Shown here in pieces: positions 43,008 through 54,720 of a stretch of DNA of 64,000 bases. The notes below the pieces were generated by a model. That model worked only from the letters and a program-made list of their open reading frames with translations. It was not told the DNA's origin and did not search any database. The stretch is from Mesostigma viride. Taxonomy: Eukaryota > Streptophyta > Mesostigmatophyceae > Mesostigmatales > Mesostigmataceae. Each line of letters opens with the position of its first letter. Within the stretch, counting starts at the first letter, position 1. The stretch lies in contig RPFO01000156.1 of assembly GCA_009746045.1 (NCBI GenBank), forward strand, positions 3,516,318-3,580,317. Direction: 5' to 3'. Both the position numbers and the translations under genes were made by a program.

Positions 43008-43306
43008 TTAATTAATTAATTAGGAACATAACTCCGTTGGGAGTATCTGTAGCACATATCCCTGAGCAAGCTGGTGCACCTAGAGCAAGGGCCGCTTACA
43101 TTCCCACCCTTGCAGGAAGTAGCCTAGAATGTATTAAAAGCCACATGCCCCTTCTCAGGGATATGATCTACATATACTCCCAACGGAGTTATGTTTCTAA
43201 TTAATTAATTAATTAATTAATATCCCTGAGAAGGGGCATATGGCTTTTAATACATTCTAGGCTACTTCATGCAAGGGTGGGAATGTAAGCTACCCTTGCT
43301 CTAGGT
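43008..43306. repeat. Inverted pair of ORF1-only LINE 3' termini
   Basis: TTAATTAATTAATTAGG and the ACTCCGTTGGGAGT hairpin appear in minus orientation at 43,008-43,045. The mirror-image terminus appears in plus orientation at 43,075-43,220, ending in a TTAAT repeat. A minus-orientation 3' UTR then resumes at 43,222. The whole can fold into a long cruciform. Confidence 0.7.
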
Positions 43307-43307
43307 G

Positions 43308-44735
43308 TGTCGCGTCCGTGATCTATCACGTCCGCAATTCAGATTTTAGCGTAATTCTGACGTCCGCAGCCTTGTGCGGGTTGCTATACCGCGGCTCGGT
43401 ACTGACGCCGCGGATCTCAATTGTACTCACGCGCCAAGTCCGCTGAATTTGCTGACGGAACTTTTGGGCGGACCTGAATTTCACTGACATTCGTCACAAG
43501 GGCAGTTTGCCGAATGCTGGTACGCAGCAAGCCGGCGAGGCACTGAGCAGATGTGCAATTTCAGGATTTCAACGTGGGACACCAGACACAAATGCAAGGA
43601 AGCCCCAGGCGGTGCCTGGCATAGCCGATAGATTTGCCCTTGTATATTTGTGTTCGCTTGACAGATAAAGCTTGAAGTTTAGCTTGTCGGAAATTAGACA
43701 ATGTTATGATTGGCTGATGTCTAAAGTGGCGCTAGTGGCGCCAGCCGCCAGGCTTGAGCTTTGAGCAGTATAGAAGGATGAGCAACGAACCATGGTGGTC
43801 GTTGTTCGTCCGTTTCTCTCCCTCACAACTGGTTTGTTGTCTTCATGGGGTGAAATAGTTCGAGCAGCCCGGAGCAGCCCCCGTGAGTGGTTGCATGCAG
43901 TCAGTTGCCATGAGGATGGACTGACGGATATGACAATGTATTGGTTTTGTTAAGAATGTGTGTAAGACTGAGAACGAGACAAGGGACAGGGCCTTCGGGC
44001 ACCCTGGTCGTCGTTGGCAAGAATGCCAGTAGGAACTAGGTCGGGAACACACGCGCACTGCCGCCACAAGGGGCCTGCAGTGGCGTCAACCAAGGGACCT
44101 CACAGCTGCTCTTATAACTACAACATTACAACTCGACACTCTTTGTAATTCGTCATGTATCTCATTGGAATTGAAATGTCTTTTGGTTGCTTTAATGATA
44201 AAGCATGGTCTCAAGAATCGGCTGGTTGGGCCGGATTGCCTGTCATGAAGGTGGCGGTGCCATAAAGGACCGCACCTTTCATTCTCATTTTAAACGGACG
44301 AACAACCCATGATGGGTGGCAGTCCGGCCAGCCTGGATGTTCCTCCTGCTTCACCCAGGGAAGCACAAGGAAAAGGTTATTGCTTAGCCTTCAAAAGCAT
44401 CTGAAGAGGTTAGGCTTTTCCCGGTAAAAAGCCATTGAAGGGGTTATTGCTAAGCCTTTAAAAGCATGCATGTTAAGGTTGTTGCTGATCCTGGAAAAGC
44501 ATCTTGGAGCAGCTGGATTTTTTTTTTCCTTTTTGCTGCTGCCTGGAATGACGCCCTCTTTGGGCTTCCTTCTTTAGTGTGAGATGCCTTTCTTTCACTT
44601 TTTGCTCTCACGTTGGTGTGAGCTAAATAGTGGGGGGGGAGGTGGCATATCTCACACATGATTACTGCTGATAGTGGATGCATTCCAAGTAGCGGTGATG
44701 ACCAGTCCAGGATGATATGGCACGCAAACGCGACA
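43308..44735. mobile_element. DNA transposon 1 of a tandem pair (1428 bp)
   Basis: Starts TGTCGCGTCCGTGATC and ends GCAAACGCGACA, giving an 8-bp inverted repeat TGTCGCGT/ACGCGACA. With the second element it sits between GGTG (43,304-43,307) and GGTG (45,818-45,821). The uninterrupted relative at 48,208-48,226 reads CTCTAGGTGCACCAGGG, which proves the insertion and a 4-bp duplication. No transposase is recognisable; the superfamily is undetermined. Confidence 0.75.
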
Positions 44736-44737
44736 GC

Positions 44738-45817
44738 TGTCGCGTCCGTGATCTATCACGTCCGCAATTCAGATTTTAGCGTAATTCTGACGTCCGCAGC
44801 CTTGTGCGGGTTGCTATACCGCGGCTCGGTACTGACGCCGCGGATCTCAATTGTACTCACGCGCCAAGTCCGCTGAATTTGCTGACGGAACTTTTGGGCG
44901 GACCTGAATTTCACTGACATTCGTCACAAGGGCAGTTTGCCGAATGCTGGTACGCAGCAAGCCGGCGAGGCACTGAGCAGATGTGCAATTTCAGGATTTC
45001 AACGTGGGACACCAGACACAAATGCAAGGAAGCCCCAGGCGGTGCCTGGCATAGCCGATAGATTTGCCCTTGTATATTTGTGTTCGCTTGACAGATAAAG
45101 CTTGAAGTTTAGCTTGTCGGAAATTAGACAATGTTATGATTGGCTGATGTCTAAAGTGGCGCTAGTGGCGCCAGCCGCCAGGCTTGAGCTTTGAGCAGTA
45201 TAGAAGGATGAGCAACGAACCATGGTGGTCGTTGTTCGTCCGTTTCTCTCCCTCACAACTGGTTTGTTGTCTTCATGGGGTGAAATAGTTCGAGCAGCCC
45301 GGAGCAGCCCCCGTGAGTGGTTGCATGCAGTCAGTTGCCATGAGGATGGACTGACGGATATGACAATGTATTGGTTTTGTTAAGAATGTGTGTAAGACTG
45401 AGAACGAGACAAGGGACAGGGCCTTCGGGCACCCTGGTCGTCGTTGGCAAGAATGCCAGTAGGAACTAGGTCGGGAACACACGCGCACTGCCGCCACAAG
45501 GGGCCTGCAGTGGCGTCAACCAAGGGACCTCACAGCTGCTCTTATAACTACAACATTACAACTCGACACTCTTTGTAATTCGTCATGTATCTCATTGGAA
45601 TTGAAATGTCTTTTGGTTGCTTTAATGATAAAGCATGGTCTCAAGAATCGGCTGGTTGGGCCGGATTGCCTGTCATGAAGGTGGCGGTGCCATAAAGGAC
45701 CGCACCTTTCATTCTCATTTTAGGTGGCATATCTCACACATGATTACTGCTGATAGTGGATGCATTCCAAGTAGCGGTGATGACCAGTCCAGGATGATAT
45801 GGCACGCAAACGCGACA
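44738..45817. mobile_element. DNA transposon 2 of a tandem pair (1080 bp, internal deletion)
   Basis: Same ends and almost identical to element 1, but lacks an internal segment corresponding to about 44,288-44,640 (CATTTT joins directly to AGGTGGCATATC). It is separated from element 1 by only GC (44,736-44,737). The small minus frames at 43,843 and 45,273 are duplicated with the element and show no known domain. Confidence 0.75.
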
Positions 45818-46109
45818 GGTGCACCAGGGCACCTGCACCCTCATGATCTATCACGCTATGCCCAACTAAGGGGGAGCATGTCATGTGGGGGAAGATCATC
45901 ATGGCTATACAAGAGCTAGAGCGTGGCATCTCAGCAGAGAGTGACTCCCTGCATGGGCACAGCATAACTAGATAAAGCTAGGCATCATCTGGAGTGTGGC
46001 TCATCATAGGCACACATGCACATGACTAAAAAAAAAAAAAAAGTGCTAGGCCTCAGCTGGTATAGTGCCTGTAGTAGGCGGGCATGTACAAGGCCACTGT
46101 CTAACTATT

Positions 46110-47527
46110 CTACACAACTGCTGCTGTATTCCCCCAGGCTGGGGCTTCTGGAGTCGCTGGGGCCGCGGTGGTCGAGGGGGTCGCGTGCCAGGGCTGGTGG
46201 CCGACGTAGATGGCCGCCCCCTTCCAGTACACCGGCTGGCCCGCCTTGGTCTGCCGGAGCTGGAGGTAGGTCGGCCATAGCTCCCGTCGCCGTTGTTGCT
46301 GCGCCAGGGTCAAGTCGTCGTCCACGGTGAAGGGAGTCTTCTCGAGCCGCTTGCGGCGTCTGAGAAAAGAAATCTTGTCCGCCGGGTTCTTAAAGGTGAG
46401 GAGGAGCGGGGGCGCCCCTGCCTTTCCCCGCGCGCGGGGAAGACGGTGGGCGGTCAGCTTAATCTCACCAAGGAGGCCCATGCGTGCAAGGATTTCTCTC
46501 TCAAACGCACGTGCAAGCTTCTCGGAATTCTCACCTTCCTCCATGTCGAAGTTCTTGAGGATGGCGTTGAGGCTGCGCTTGGCGAGCTAGGCCTCCTCGC
46601 GGAGGTCAAGCGTCTGCCGCTGGAGCTGGGCTGCGACGGCGGAGGTGGTGGAGGTGGTATGTTGCTTAAGCATGTCCGCCCAGGTCGTGAGTGATGGGAG
46701 GAGCATCGCCGGCCAGGCCAGCAGGGGCTGGCTTGGCGGCAATGTCCTTCACCGCCTGGGCGGTGAGGCCTGCGGTGTTCTGCAGGACCTCGATAGCGAT
46801 GGCATTGTCCTTAAGACGCTGGTCAGATGTCGCGGAGCTGGGCGGTGATGGCGTCGGAGGTGGGGGTGGTGGCGGTGGAGGAGGCGAGGAGGGTGGAGGT
46901 GGCGGTGGAGATGGTGGAGAGGAGGGGAAGCTCGGCAGCCAGCGTGCTGCCCATGGCCGCCACATCTGCAGCGATGGGGGCCACGTGCTGCTCGAGGGCC
47001 TCCTTGAGGAGTGAGCGGATGGAGGATTCGGTTAAGGTGGTGGTGAGGGGCGTGGGGGGCCAAAGCTCCTCGAGGGAGCGGCCAAGGAGGGCTCCAGAAA
47101 AGGACGCGTAGCTGAAGGTGGGGGCGGCGGCATTTGAGGATGGTGTCGAAGGTGTGGGTGCGTTTCTGGAAAGCATCGGGTGAGGCGGCCCTGATGGAAG
47201 AGTTGCTTGCACATCTCGAGAAGCGAGGCATACGATCCGAAAAACACGTAGCTCAGGATCTTGTCGGGGTTGAGCTTGTCAAAAAAGCCGCCGGCTGGCG
47301 TCAAAGTCGAACGCTTCCCAGGTCGGCTCGGCAGGGCGACTGCGCTTGGGGTCAGGTGACGCTGCTGGCGAGGCGAGCCCGGAAGGGGGCTGGGCGACCA
47401 CTAGAGCTTGGCTAGTGGCGCCGCTGCCTTCTGGGCCGGTGGGCGAAGCTGCAGCCGGAGCTGCAGACGTATTTTCATTGCCGAGCGCAGCCGCCAGGCT
47501 GCGTTGCGTCGAGAGGCGTTTGCTCAT
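46110..47527 (-). pseudogene. ORF1 of ORF1-only LINE copy 1, frameshifted
   Basis: The minus strand starts with MSKRLSTQRSLAAALGNENT (47,527), loses frame near 47,290 and again near 46,830 and 46,700. It finishes with an open RRM and C-terminal domain (46,544-46,110: EEGENSEKLARAFEREIL, LTLAQQQRRRELWPTYLQLR, QPVYWKGAAIYVGH). It is homologous throughout to the intact protein at 55,461-56,846. Confidence 0.85.
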
Positions 47528-47731
47528 CGTATATTGCGTAATAGCTGCGGGAAATTATATCAGCATTTGCGTCGTAGAAAGACGCGTCGACTGTGATATT
47601 CACGGCTAAATTCGGTGCTCAAACGTGAAAGTTATGAGCTCCGCCGTCAGCCATGGCTACCTCGTGGCTCGTCACGTGATATGTCACAATACCGGTCGCA
47701 ATAGGGCAGAATAGATAGTAGTATTAATTAA

Positions 47732-48071
47732 TTAATTAAACACACTCTCCCGTTGGGGAGTCACGGAGCACCGAAGTGCTTTTAATCCCTGTGGGTGCAC
47801 AACAGGAGAATAGATATGGATATATGATGTAATAGATATGGGCGCGGAGTGCACACAGCCCTGCCACACCCCTGTGTGCAGGGGGAACGCCTGATTATCG
47901 ACGCCGTCACGCAGTGGTACGGACCTGGGCCGCTTGGGCCCCTTGATAGAACTGGCGGGTGATCTCAACATTGTATAATGGGACACGCGGAACAGGCCGG
48001 GGGGGGGGACACCCGTAGGGTGTCCCATATAACCGTATCGAATGCCTTGGTGGTGCAATCCACGAAGATAA
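47732..48071 (-). mobile_element. 5'-truncated APE-type LINE reverse transcriptase fragment
   Basis: The minus strand reads FVDCTTKAFDTVIWDTL (RT block with the first catalytic Asp) near 48,040 and LHTGVWQGCVHSAPIS (block B) near 47,870. It then jumps to a 3' UTR with the CTCCCCAACGGGAG hairpin and a TTAATTAATTAATTAA tail. The segment between RT block B and the 3' UTR is missing. It abuts the tail of the ORF1-only copy at 48,072. Confidence 0.7.
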
Positions 48072-51000
48072 TTAATAAGGAATCAATTAGGAACATAAGT
48101 CCGTTGGGAGTATATGTAGCACATAGCCCTTGAGAAGGGGCATATGGCCTATAATACATTCTAAGCTACTTCCTGCAAGGGTGGGAATGTAAACGACACT
48201 TGCTCTAGGTGCACCAGGGTCTCGGGCAACACCCAGCTAAGGGGAGCCCGTCATAGGTGGGGAAGATCAGCATAGCTATACAAGAGCTAGAGCGTGGCAT
48301 CTCAGCAGAGAGCAGCTCTCTGCATGGGCCGACAGCATAACTAGATAAAGCTAGGCATCATCTGGAGTGTGGCACATCATAGGCACACATGTACATGGCT
48401 AAATGAGACTCGTGAATCAGCTCGTATAGAGCCTGTAGGAGGCTTACATGTACATGACCACGGTCTATCTATTCTACACTACTACTGCTGTATTCCCCTA
48501 AGCTGGGGCGTCTGGAGTCGTTGGGGCCGCGGTGGTCGCATGCCAGGGCTTGTGGCCGACGTAGATGGCCGCCCCTTTCCAGTACACCGGCTGCCCCGCC
48601 TTGGTCTGCCGGAGCTGGAGGTAGGTCGGCCATAGCTCCCGTCGCCGTTGTTGCTGCGCCAGGGTCAAGTCGTCGCCCACGGTGAAGGGAGTCTTCTCGA
48701 GCCGCTTGCGGCGTCTGAGAAAAGAAATCTTGTCCGCCGGGTTCTTAAAGGTGAGGAGGAGCGGGGGCGCCCCTGCCTTTCCCCGCGCGCGGGGAAGACG
48801 GTGGGCGACCAGCTTGATCTCACCATTAAGGCCCATGCGACCAAGGATTTCTCTCTCAAACGCACGCGTAAGCTTCTCGGAATTCTCACCTTCCTCCATG
48901 TCGAAGTTCTTGACGATGACGTTGAGGCTACGCTAGGCGAGCTCGGCCTCCTCGCGGAGGTCAAGCGTCTGCTGCTGGAGCTGTGCTGCGACGGCGGAGG
49001 TGGTGGAGGTGGTGTGCTGCTTAAGCATGTCCGCCCAGGTCGGGATGGGAGGAGCATCGCCAGCCAGGCCAGCTGGGGCTGGCTTGGCGGCAATGTCCTT
49101 CACCACCTGGGCGGTGAGGCCGGCGGTGTTTTGCAGGACCTCGATGGCGATTGCATTGTCCTTAAGGTGCACATCACCTAAAATCGGTCCGTCCGGTTAC
49201 ATAAGATCCTGGGAATTTTGGCGCGAACGCGTCGCGTTGAGGACGACGGGACCAGAAAAATTCCACCTCGCATGGCTGTCGACCCTATGTCCGCCGGAAT
49301 ATCAGTCATAAGTCAATTATGCATGTTAAGTCGCTGCGATGGATGCAAACGACGCGTAAACTCTCCTGCTTTGCGATGATGCATGGTAGATACTATTCGC
49401 GTATGTTCATGCGTCAAAATAATTCGCAAACTGAGACGCTGTTTTTTTGTGTCGGCCAGATCTGGAATTGGCAGCGAAAATGCATGTTTATTAATTGTGG
49501 GGGAAACTTTTTTGTTGGAAGCTCACAATTCCCAAAAGGTCGAATCCGAATGGGCTTCAAGTCTACTTTCACGAGCGCTAATCAGTTTTTCGAGAAACGA
49601 ATCACATTTTCCAGGCTGTCGCATTACCTGCCGGCAGGTCAGATTTTGCTGTTTTCAGTGACGTTTACGACCGTCCTTGCTTGATGCGTTTCTTCCTTTT
49701 TTTCGGCTCACGGCATGGCGGGGCTTGTTCCAACATGCCTGCGGAGGTGTAAGCTGTGTAGCCATGATTTAAAAGTCACATATTGCTCTCGCGCCACCAT
49801 CTGTTACTGCTCGACACTGCAAGAAACACTGGTTGCCTGCTCGCAACGCAAGCACAAGCACGACAACGGTGCCCTAATCCACATCCAGGCGTGTATTTCC
49901 GAGAAAAACTTCAGGCTTTTGTCGCGGCATACCTTCGGTGTTCCAAGCCGTTCACCGCTCCCCGAAATAGTCTTATGACTCGCTTTTAAGCATTGTGGGT
50001 TCGCGTCCGCCATCTCCGCCGGGTGCTGACACGAGATGTTCGCGCTGAACCTGGACTGCAAGGTCGCCCGCTACCGGTTAGCTGTACGTATTTAGCAAGC
50101 TCTGGATGATATTGTCATGGTTTTGGTGCAGGAAGGTGCTGTGGGGGGGTCTATCTCACCTCTTTACCTAGCTTTCCTCCTCCTAGCTTGACAGCTAAGT
50201 TTGCATCAGGAAGTCATGCTTGTTGACAAAGCTCGATGGATGTCAACCTTGGGATGTGCTGTGAAGGTGTTAGCATGCTTGCTTGAAGAATTGAATGCGT
50301 ATGTGTGCAAGCAATCGACATTTTTTTAAGGGCAGTAGGTAGCAGCCACGTTCTTATTCAATTGTGTCAGGACGTCTATGTTGCCTTTACTGCACTCTGT
50401 CCTAGAGGAGTTTGATGCCACTGTAGATGACTATGACCAGTGGGGTGGTGAGGATGGGCCGGTGTGCTGGGGTGAGCCTGAAGGGCATCTTGGATCACGT
50501 GACCCTTAGGCAATCATGCCAGGCTGTGCAGTTTATGGCTTGTGATGTATGGATGCAGCGGGTGAAGCAGGTTGTCGTTGCCGTGGCCTGTGTTAGTGAA
50601 CTCTATCATCTTTTAACTTACCCAAAGCCCCCCTAGACCTAAACTGCCTCGCCTTCTTTGAGGGGTTGCCTTCTTTGAGGAGTGCCATGTCTTGAAAGGT
50701 TTGTTGGGGCCCTGGCCTTTCAGAGTAGGTTGAGGTGGAGAGGGTGGCACACTGCTAGGTGATGGCAGGGCCATCAATGTGATGCACCTTACGTTGGGAT
50801 GGGGACCATGCATTTGTTCTTGTTGCTAGCATGGGCAGGGTGAGCGGCTGGGAGTAAGGTGTAAGTGCTACTTGTGCCACTGTCCGAAAGGGGAGCTCCA
50901 TGCGGTGGGCAAACAGCGTTGCAAGCGTACACTTAACACAAATGTGGTCTGATGCACTCAGCTGACCTGCCATTCTCTTGATGCACCAAACCACACTAAA

Positions 51001-52990
51001 GGCTTGATATAGCCGGTAGGAAATGCATGTGCATGCAGTGTCAAAAGCAGAGAGGGACATTGTTAGCACATGAGTGTGATTGTAAAGATGAGTGTGAGCC
51101 TCCCCGTGCCATCCCATGCATTTTACACCTATTTTTGGCAATCCCCCATCACGCCGCAGTTATGCACCGCCTATGCAAGGGGGATGAATAGACAGTTCTA
51201 GGTGTGTTGAGGGATGAGATAAGGATAAACATGAGGAGCCATGCAGGCTAAAAAGGAAGGGCGATGTCAACAGTGTGTTTGCCCAGATTTTGATGTCAGG
51301 AGGGGCTGAAAGATCAGTGGCCACGATAAACCTAGGTGGATTACATGAGAGATGACACGACCATGAGAGGGTGGTAGATGAGTTCAACTGAGAAGAGCTA
51401 GCATTACATGCACAGATTCTTAATGACCTATGGACTGTCCAAGGGTTGGAGTTCAGTGCACGTTCCAAAGACTATGATGAGCATGACGATGATGGCAAGG
51501 GGGCGGGGGGCGCAATTAGGACAGGCACTGATGCAGAATCATGTTGTACAGCAGCTAGGTGCTGAGCTCAATTGAATAGCAGCCCAAGCCACTGCTGTCC
51601 TTGATTGCGCTTTGTATTTCCATGTAGCAGAGAGGCACCTGGCAGATATATATTTGGATTAGCTGCTATAAGACACGCACAGCAGGGGTGCCCAGCAGAG
51701 TGGGCCAAGTACTGCAAAGGAGATTGTGTGTGCTGCCGAGCGGGGCCCGTTTAGAAAAGAGACTGGTCAGCCGACAGGCACGACTGGTCAGCCAAGCTCC
51801 CCTTCTTGAGGCTTGTAGGCACTATGGTGCTTGTTCCGAATGCCAGCATCTACTGTGATTGATGGTGATTTTGTCCCTTGATGATCGCTTTTTTAGTCTG
51901 TGTTGGCTAATGTATCCAGCCCCAGTGGCATGTATATGAATCCCATGACAGCCATGACGATAATTGAGTGAAGAATGCAAAGTTTTCCAAGACAATGGCG
52001 CAGAATATGGAGTATTTTGGCAAAAATCGCTCTATTTCTGCTTGCATCCGTCACTTTTAGTGGGCCGGCAGTGGTCCTAATATGTCCAACTTGTGTTCTA
52101 GTGTAAATTCAAGTATTGTGCTATTAATGTGACGAATTCTGGCATGATTGGGCCACATATGTGCTGGCAGGGGCTTCATAAGTTTGAAAATAATGCACTA
52201 AAACGGTGTTTTGGCTCATGTATGCCAGAATTATAGCACATAGTTTGGTCCTACATTGCATACTTAAGGGCGGCCTTTGTCTTTGGATGTAAATTAATAA
52301 GCATGACCATTTCCAGCTGAATTGGACTACATTTACTACTTGTGTGTGGCTGCTATGCCTCCTTATGCCTGGAAAACATCGTTTTTTGCACTTTTCCACG
52401 TCACGGTTTGATGCTAAAAATAGTTCAGTTGGCCCCCCAATGTATGTGATGTGAACAGGGTCCTAGGGGGACCTTAAGTCCAGAGACGCACCCCGATCTG
52501 ACTATATGTGTGGGAGATATGACCCCATGTAACCAAAAAGGCCATTTTTAGGTGATGTGTGCTGGTCGATGTCGCAGAGCTGGGCGGTGATGGAGTCGGT
52601 GGAGGCGGAGGGGGGGGGGGGAGGCGAGGAGGGTGGCAGTGGCGGTGGGGATGGTGGGGAGCTCAGCAGCCAGCGTGCGACCCACAGCTGCCACATCTGC
52701 AGCGAGGGGCGTCACGTGCTATGAGATGGCTGCGTGGAGGTGGGTGAGGAGGGTGAATTCGGTCAAGGGGACGGGTTGCCAGAGGTCCGCGGAAGCACGC
52801 TGAAGGATGGAAAACAGGGCGGCAAGCTGAAGGCGCGGTCGTGATCGACCAGCCAGACAGGTCAGCTGCGCGGAGCTGAAACTGGCCATCAGACTGGCTG
52901 CGGAAGCATTTGTGGCGTTGGAGGCGCTGGCACAGGTCAAGAAGGGAGGCATACGACCCATAAAACAGGAGCTCCACTTATCCGGATGCC
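48072..52990 (-). mobile_element. ORF1-only LINE copy 2, split by a 3.4-kb DNA transposon
   Basis: The 3' half (48,072-49,169) has the terminal hairpin (GTCCGTTGGGAGT), 3' UTR and ORF1 C-terminus (48,899-48,498: EEGENSEKLTRAFEREIL to YWKGAAIYVGHKPW). The N-terminal half resumes at 52,560 (CTGGTCGATGTCGCAGAGCT) and runs to about 52,990, where it is 5'-truncated inside ORF1. The break falls between two adjacent bases of the intact copy's ORF1 (near 56,180), so both halves come from one element. Confidence 0.75.
49170..52559. mobile_element. 3.4-kb DNA transposon with about 40-bp imperfect terminal inverted repeats
   Basis: The left end is CACATCACCTAAAA followed by a GGTTACAT at about base 29. 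The right end read inward is CACATCACCTAAAA followed by GGTTACAT at a similar distance. It interrupts an ORF1 sequence, leaving TG at each side as a possible 2-bp duplication. Internal frames are at most about 120 codons (for example 49,319-49,684 and 49,715-49,978, the latter Cys-rich) and none is a transposase I recognise. It is probably non-autonomous. Confidence 0.7.
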
Positions 52991-53149
52991 ACTTCCTTGT
53001 ACAGCCATGCTACGTCCTGGCTTCGATCAGATTACTTGCCCACGCTCCTTGTTATGCCATGCTCACATGGGTGTTATTGCACCCACAGATTGCCGGATCG
53101 TTAGCGTGTCCGTTTAACTAGCGTGCCCGAATGCAGCTGTGGCATGCCT

Positions 53150-53293
53150 TAGGCATGAAGGAGACTGGGGCTCTCTGCCCTTTCTCCTGTTGTGCACACA
53201 CAGGGATTAAAAGCACTTTGGTGCTCCGTGACTCCCCAACGGGAGCACGTGTTTAATGTAATCCCCAACGGGAGCACGTGTAATTAATTAATT
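53150..53293 (+). mobile_element. LINE 3' end with duplicated terminal hairpin
   Basis: Contains CAGGGATTAAAAGCACTTTG, then GACTCCCCAACGGGAGCACG twice (53,230 and 53,259), then TAATTAATTAATT. It is the plus-orientation counterpart of 47,732-47,800. Confidence 0.65.
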
Positions 53294-53700
53294 CCTTGCT
53301 GGATGGGTGGAGGTGGAAGAAGCCGCGTAATCGAACTAAAGTAACTCTAAGCTAGTCTAGAAAATCCTAACTACACTACTCAGTAAAATGCCCCTTCCTC
53401 TTGGGGGGGGGTGGCTTGCCCACAGGGGCTGGCGTGTGAGCCTGGATCGCAATCTTCTGCCACCTCTTCTTGTTCTGCATGGCAGTCCAAAGAAGGGAGA
53501 GGGAGTGGATGCCGTGTTCAAACTGAGCTGGGACCACACGAGGTCGGCCAGCAACATCTGGATGTAGTTCATGGCAGGTTTACCTAGCTTCCTGGGAATG
53601 TCTTTGGGGCCAGGCCAGGGCAAGATATGCCGCCCTGGTTGGCCAAGCCGCTGGGGGCCGGCCAGACCAAGGGCGGCAATAAGGTATGCGGCATATTTGC
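53294..53700 (-). mobile_element. LINE family C ORF2 C-terminus and 3' UTR
   Basis: The minus frame 53,713-53,357 reads AALGLAGPQRLGQPGRHILP, WPGPKDIPRKLGKPAMNYIQ and PCRTRRGGRR. It shares its nucleotide sequence with 10,705-10,960 and 42,720-42,995. The 3' tail adjoins the TAATTAATTAATT of the preceding element. Confidence 0.6.
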
Positions 53701-53935
53701 GTTGAGAACGCAATCCGGCGTATTTTTCGTACGTTCGTACGCCCCCCCCCCCCCCCCTCCCCGTATTGTATAATACGGCATATTTACCGTATTATACGGC
53801 GTACGAACTCACACTGTGTACTGGTCTACCAACCCTTCTGGGTTTGTCCTTGCATGGAGCCAGGCCGCCAGGTCAGGGGATGCCGCCCTGGCTGGCCAAG
53901 CCGCTGGGGGCCGGCCAGACCAAGGGCCATCCGGG
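53614..53935. repeat. Direct repeat flanking a poly(C) and CGTATTATACGG-rich insert
   Basis: About 70 bp (GCCGCCCTGGTTGGCCAAGC and GCTGGGGGCCGGCCAGACCA) occurs at 53,630 and again at 53,880. Between the copies lies a run of C (about 53,741-53,757) and repeated CCGTATTATACGG/GGCGTACG motifs that resemble the subterminal repeats of the hAT-like element at 6098-7467. Confidence 0.6.
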
Positions 53936-53939
53936 TTAC

Positions 53940-54310
53940 TTTGCCGTTCAGCCGCATCTTCAGCTGGTTCGTAGGTGAGCGTCCAGGCCTCGGGCCCGAA
54001 GGTGCATGAGCACCGTGAGGACGAAGACCTTGAAGAGCTCTCGCTTGCGATTCTCGCCTAGTAGGTCCTTCGAGTGCCAGTAGGTGTTGAGCGAGCGGAG
54101 CCTGGCCCAGGCCAGGCCGATGCGGGTGTCAACATCGTCAGCCGTGTCAGGGAGTGTGCTCCCCAACAGTTTGAAGCGGTCACGGAACGGCGCACCTCGG
54201 ACCCGTCGAGCAGCCGCAGGAGCGGCGGGCGACTGGTAATGTATATGCACCAATTGCCATCGCCTCGATCTGTTTTGACACTAGCTGATCTCCAGCCCCT
54301 CCGCCCGAGC
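53940..54310 (-). pseudogene. LINE reverse transcriptase thumb fragment
   Basis: The minus frame 54,253-53,960 reads DRFKLLGSTLPDTADDVDTR, IGLAWARLRSLNTYW and ELFKVFVLTVLMHLRARGLD, the usual text after the YADD block in APE-type LINEs. The same text in decayed form occurs at 9060-9300. It is truncated at both ends. Confidence 0.7.
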
Positions 54311-54329
54311 CTCCAAGCCCAGACATGGC

Positions 54330-54720
54330 ATAAGTAAGTAAGTACTTGCGTGTCATGCGCAAAGGCATGCCACGGAGTACTATGCTAATCTCATTAGAAA
54401 AATAATTACACAAAAGTTTAAACAAATATCGTCTGCATCATCCCCCAACCGTTAAGCACTAGATGGGGATGTAATCCTCATCCGAGCTGTCCTCTACTGG
54501 AATGGCAGACGAGGCGGTAGCGTAGCGGCTATCCTCAGGACCAATAACCTCCACCTGCGGACTTCTACCCAGGCTAGCAACGGGCCGCGGGGCCCGTGGG
54601 GAGAAAACAGGAGCATACCCCTCAGGAAGGTGCTTATCGCAGATGGCAGCCCATTTCTCCTTGTCAATCATGCGGGGGCGGAGTACGGACATGGCATGCA
54701 AGTACTTACATCAATGAGAT
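54330..54720 (-). mobile_element. LINE family E ORF2 C-terminus and 3' end
   Basis: The minus frame 54,701-54,459 (IDKEKWAAICDKHLPEGYAP, ending SSDEDYIPI) matches the C-terminal block of family D (DKAKWAQVIDD at about 20,390). A 3' UTR follows that is repeated at 13,855-13,975, with a TACTTACTTACTTA tail. Confidence 0.65.

Larger units (their letters stand above)
43226..47674 (-). mobile_element. ORF1-only LINE copy 1, interrupted by two DNA transposons
   Basis: The 5' end is at 47,674 (TGACGAGCCACGAGG read on the minus strand, identical to the 5' end of the intact copy at 55,317). It continues through a frameshifted ORF1 (47,527-46,110) and a 3' UTR that is cut at CTAGGTG (43,307) and resumes at GGTGCACCAGGG (45,818). 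The terminal hairpin is replaced by the junction at 43,222. No ORF2 is present. Confidence 0.8.

Noticed and set aside
43843-45497. A 74-codon minus frame present twice (43,843 and 45,273)
   Set aside because: The duplication reflects the tandem DNA transposons. The frame has no recognisable domain and lies in non-coding transposon interior.
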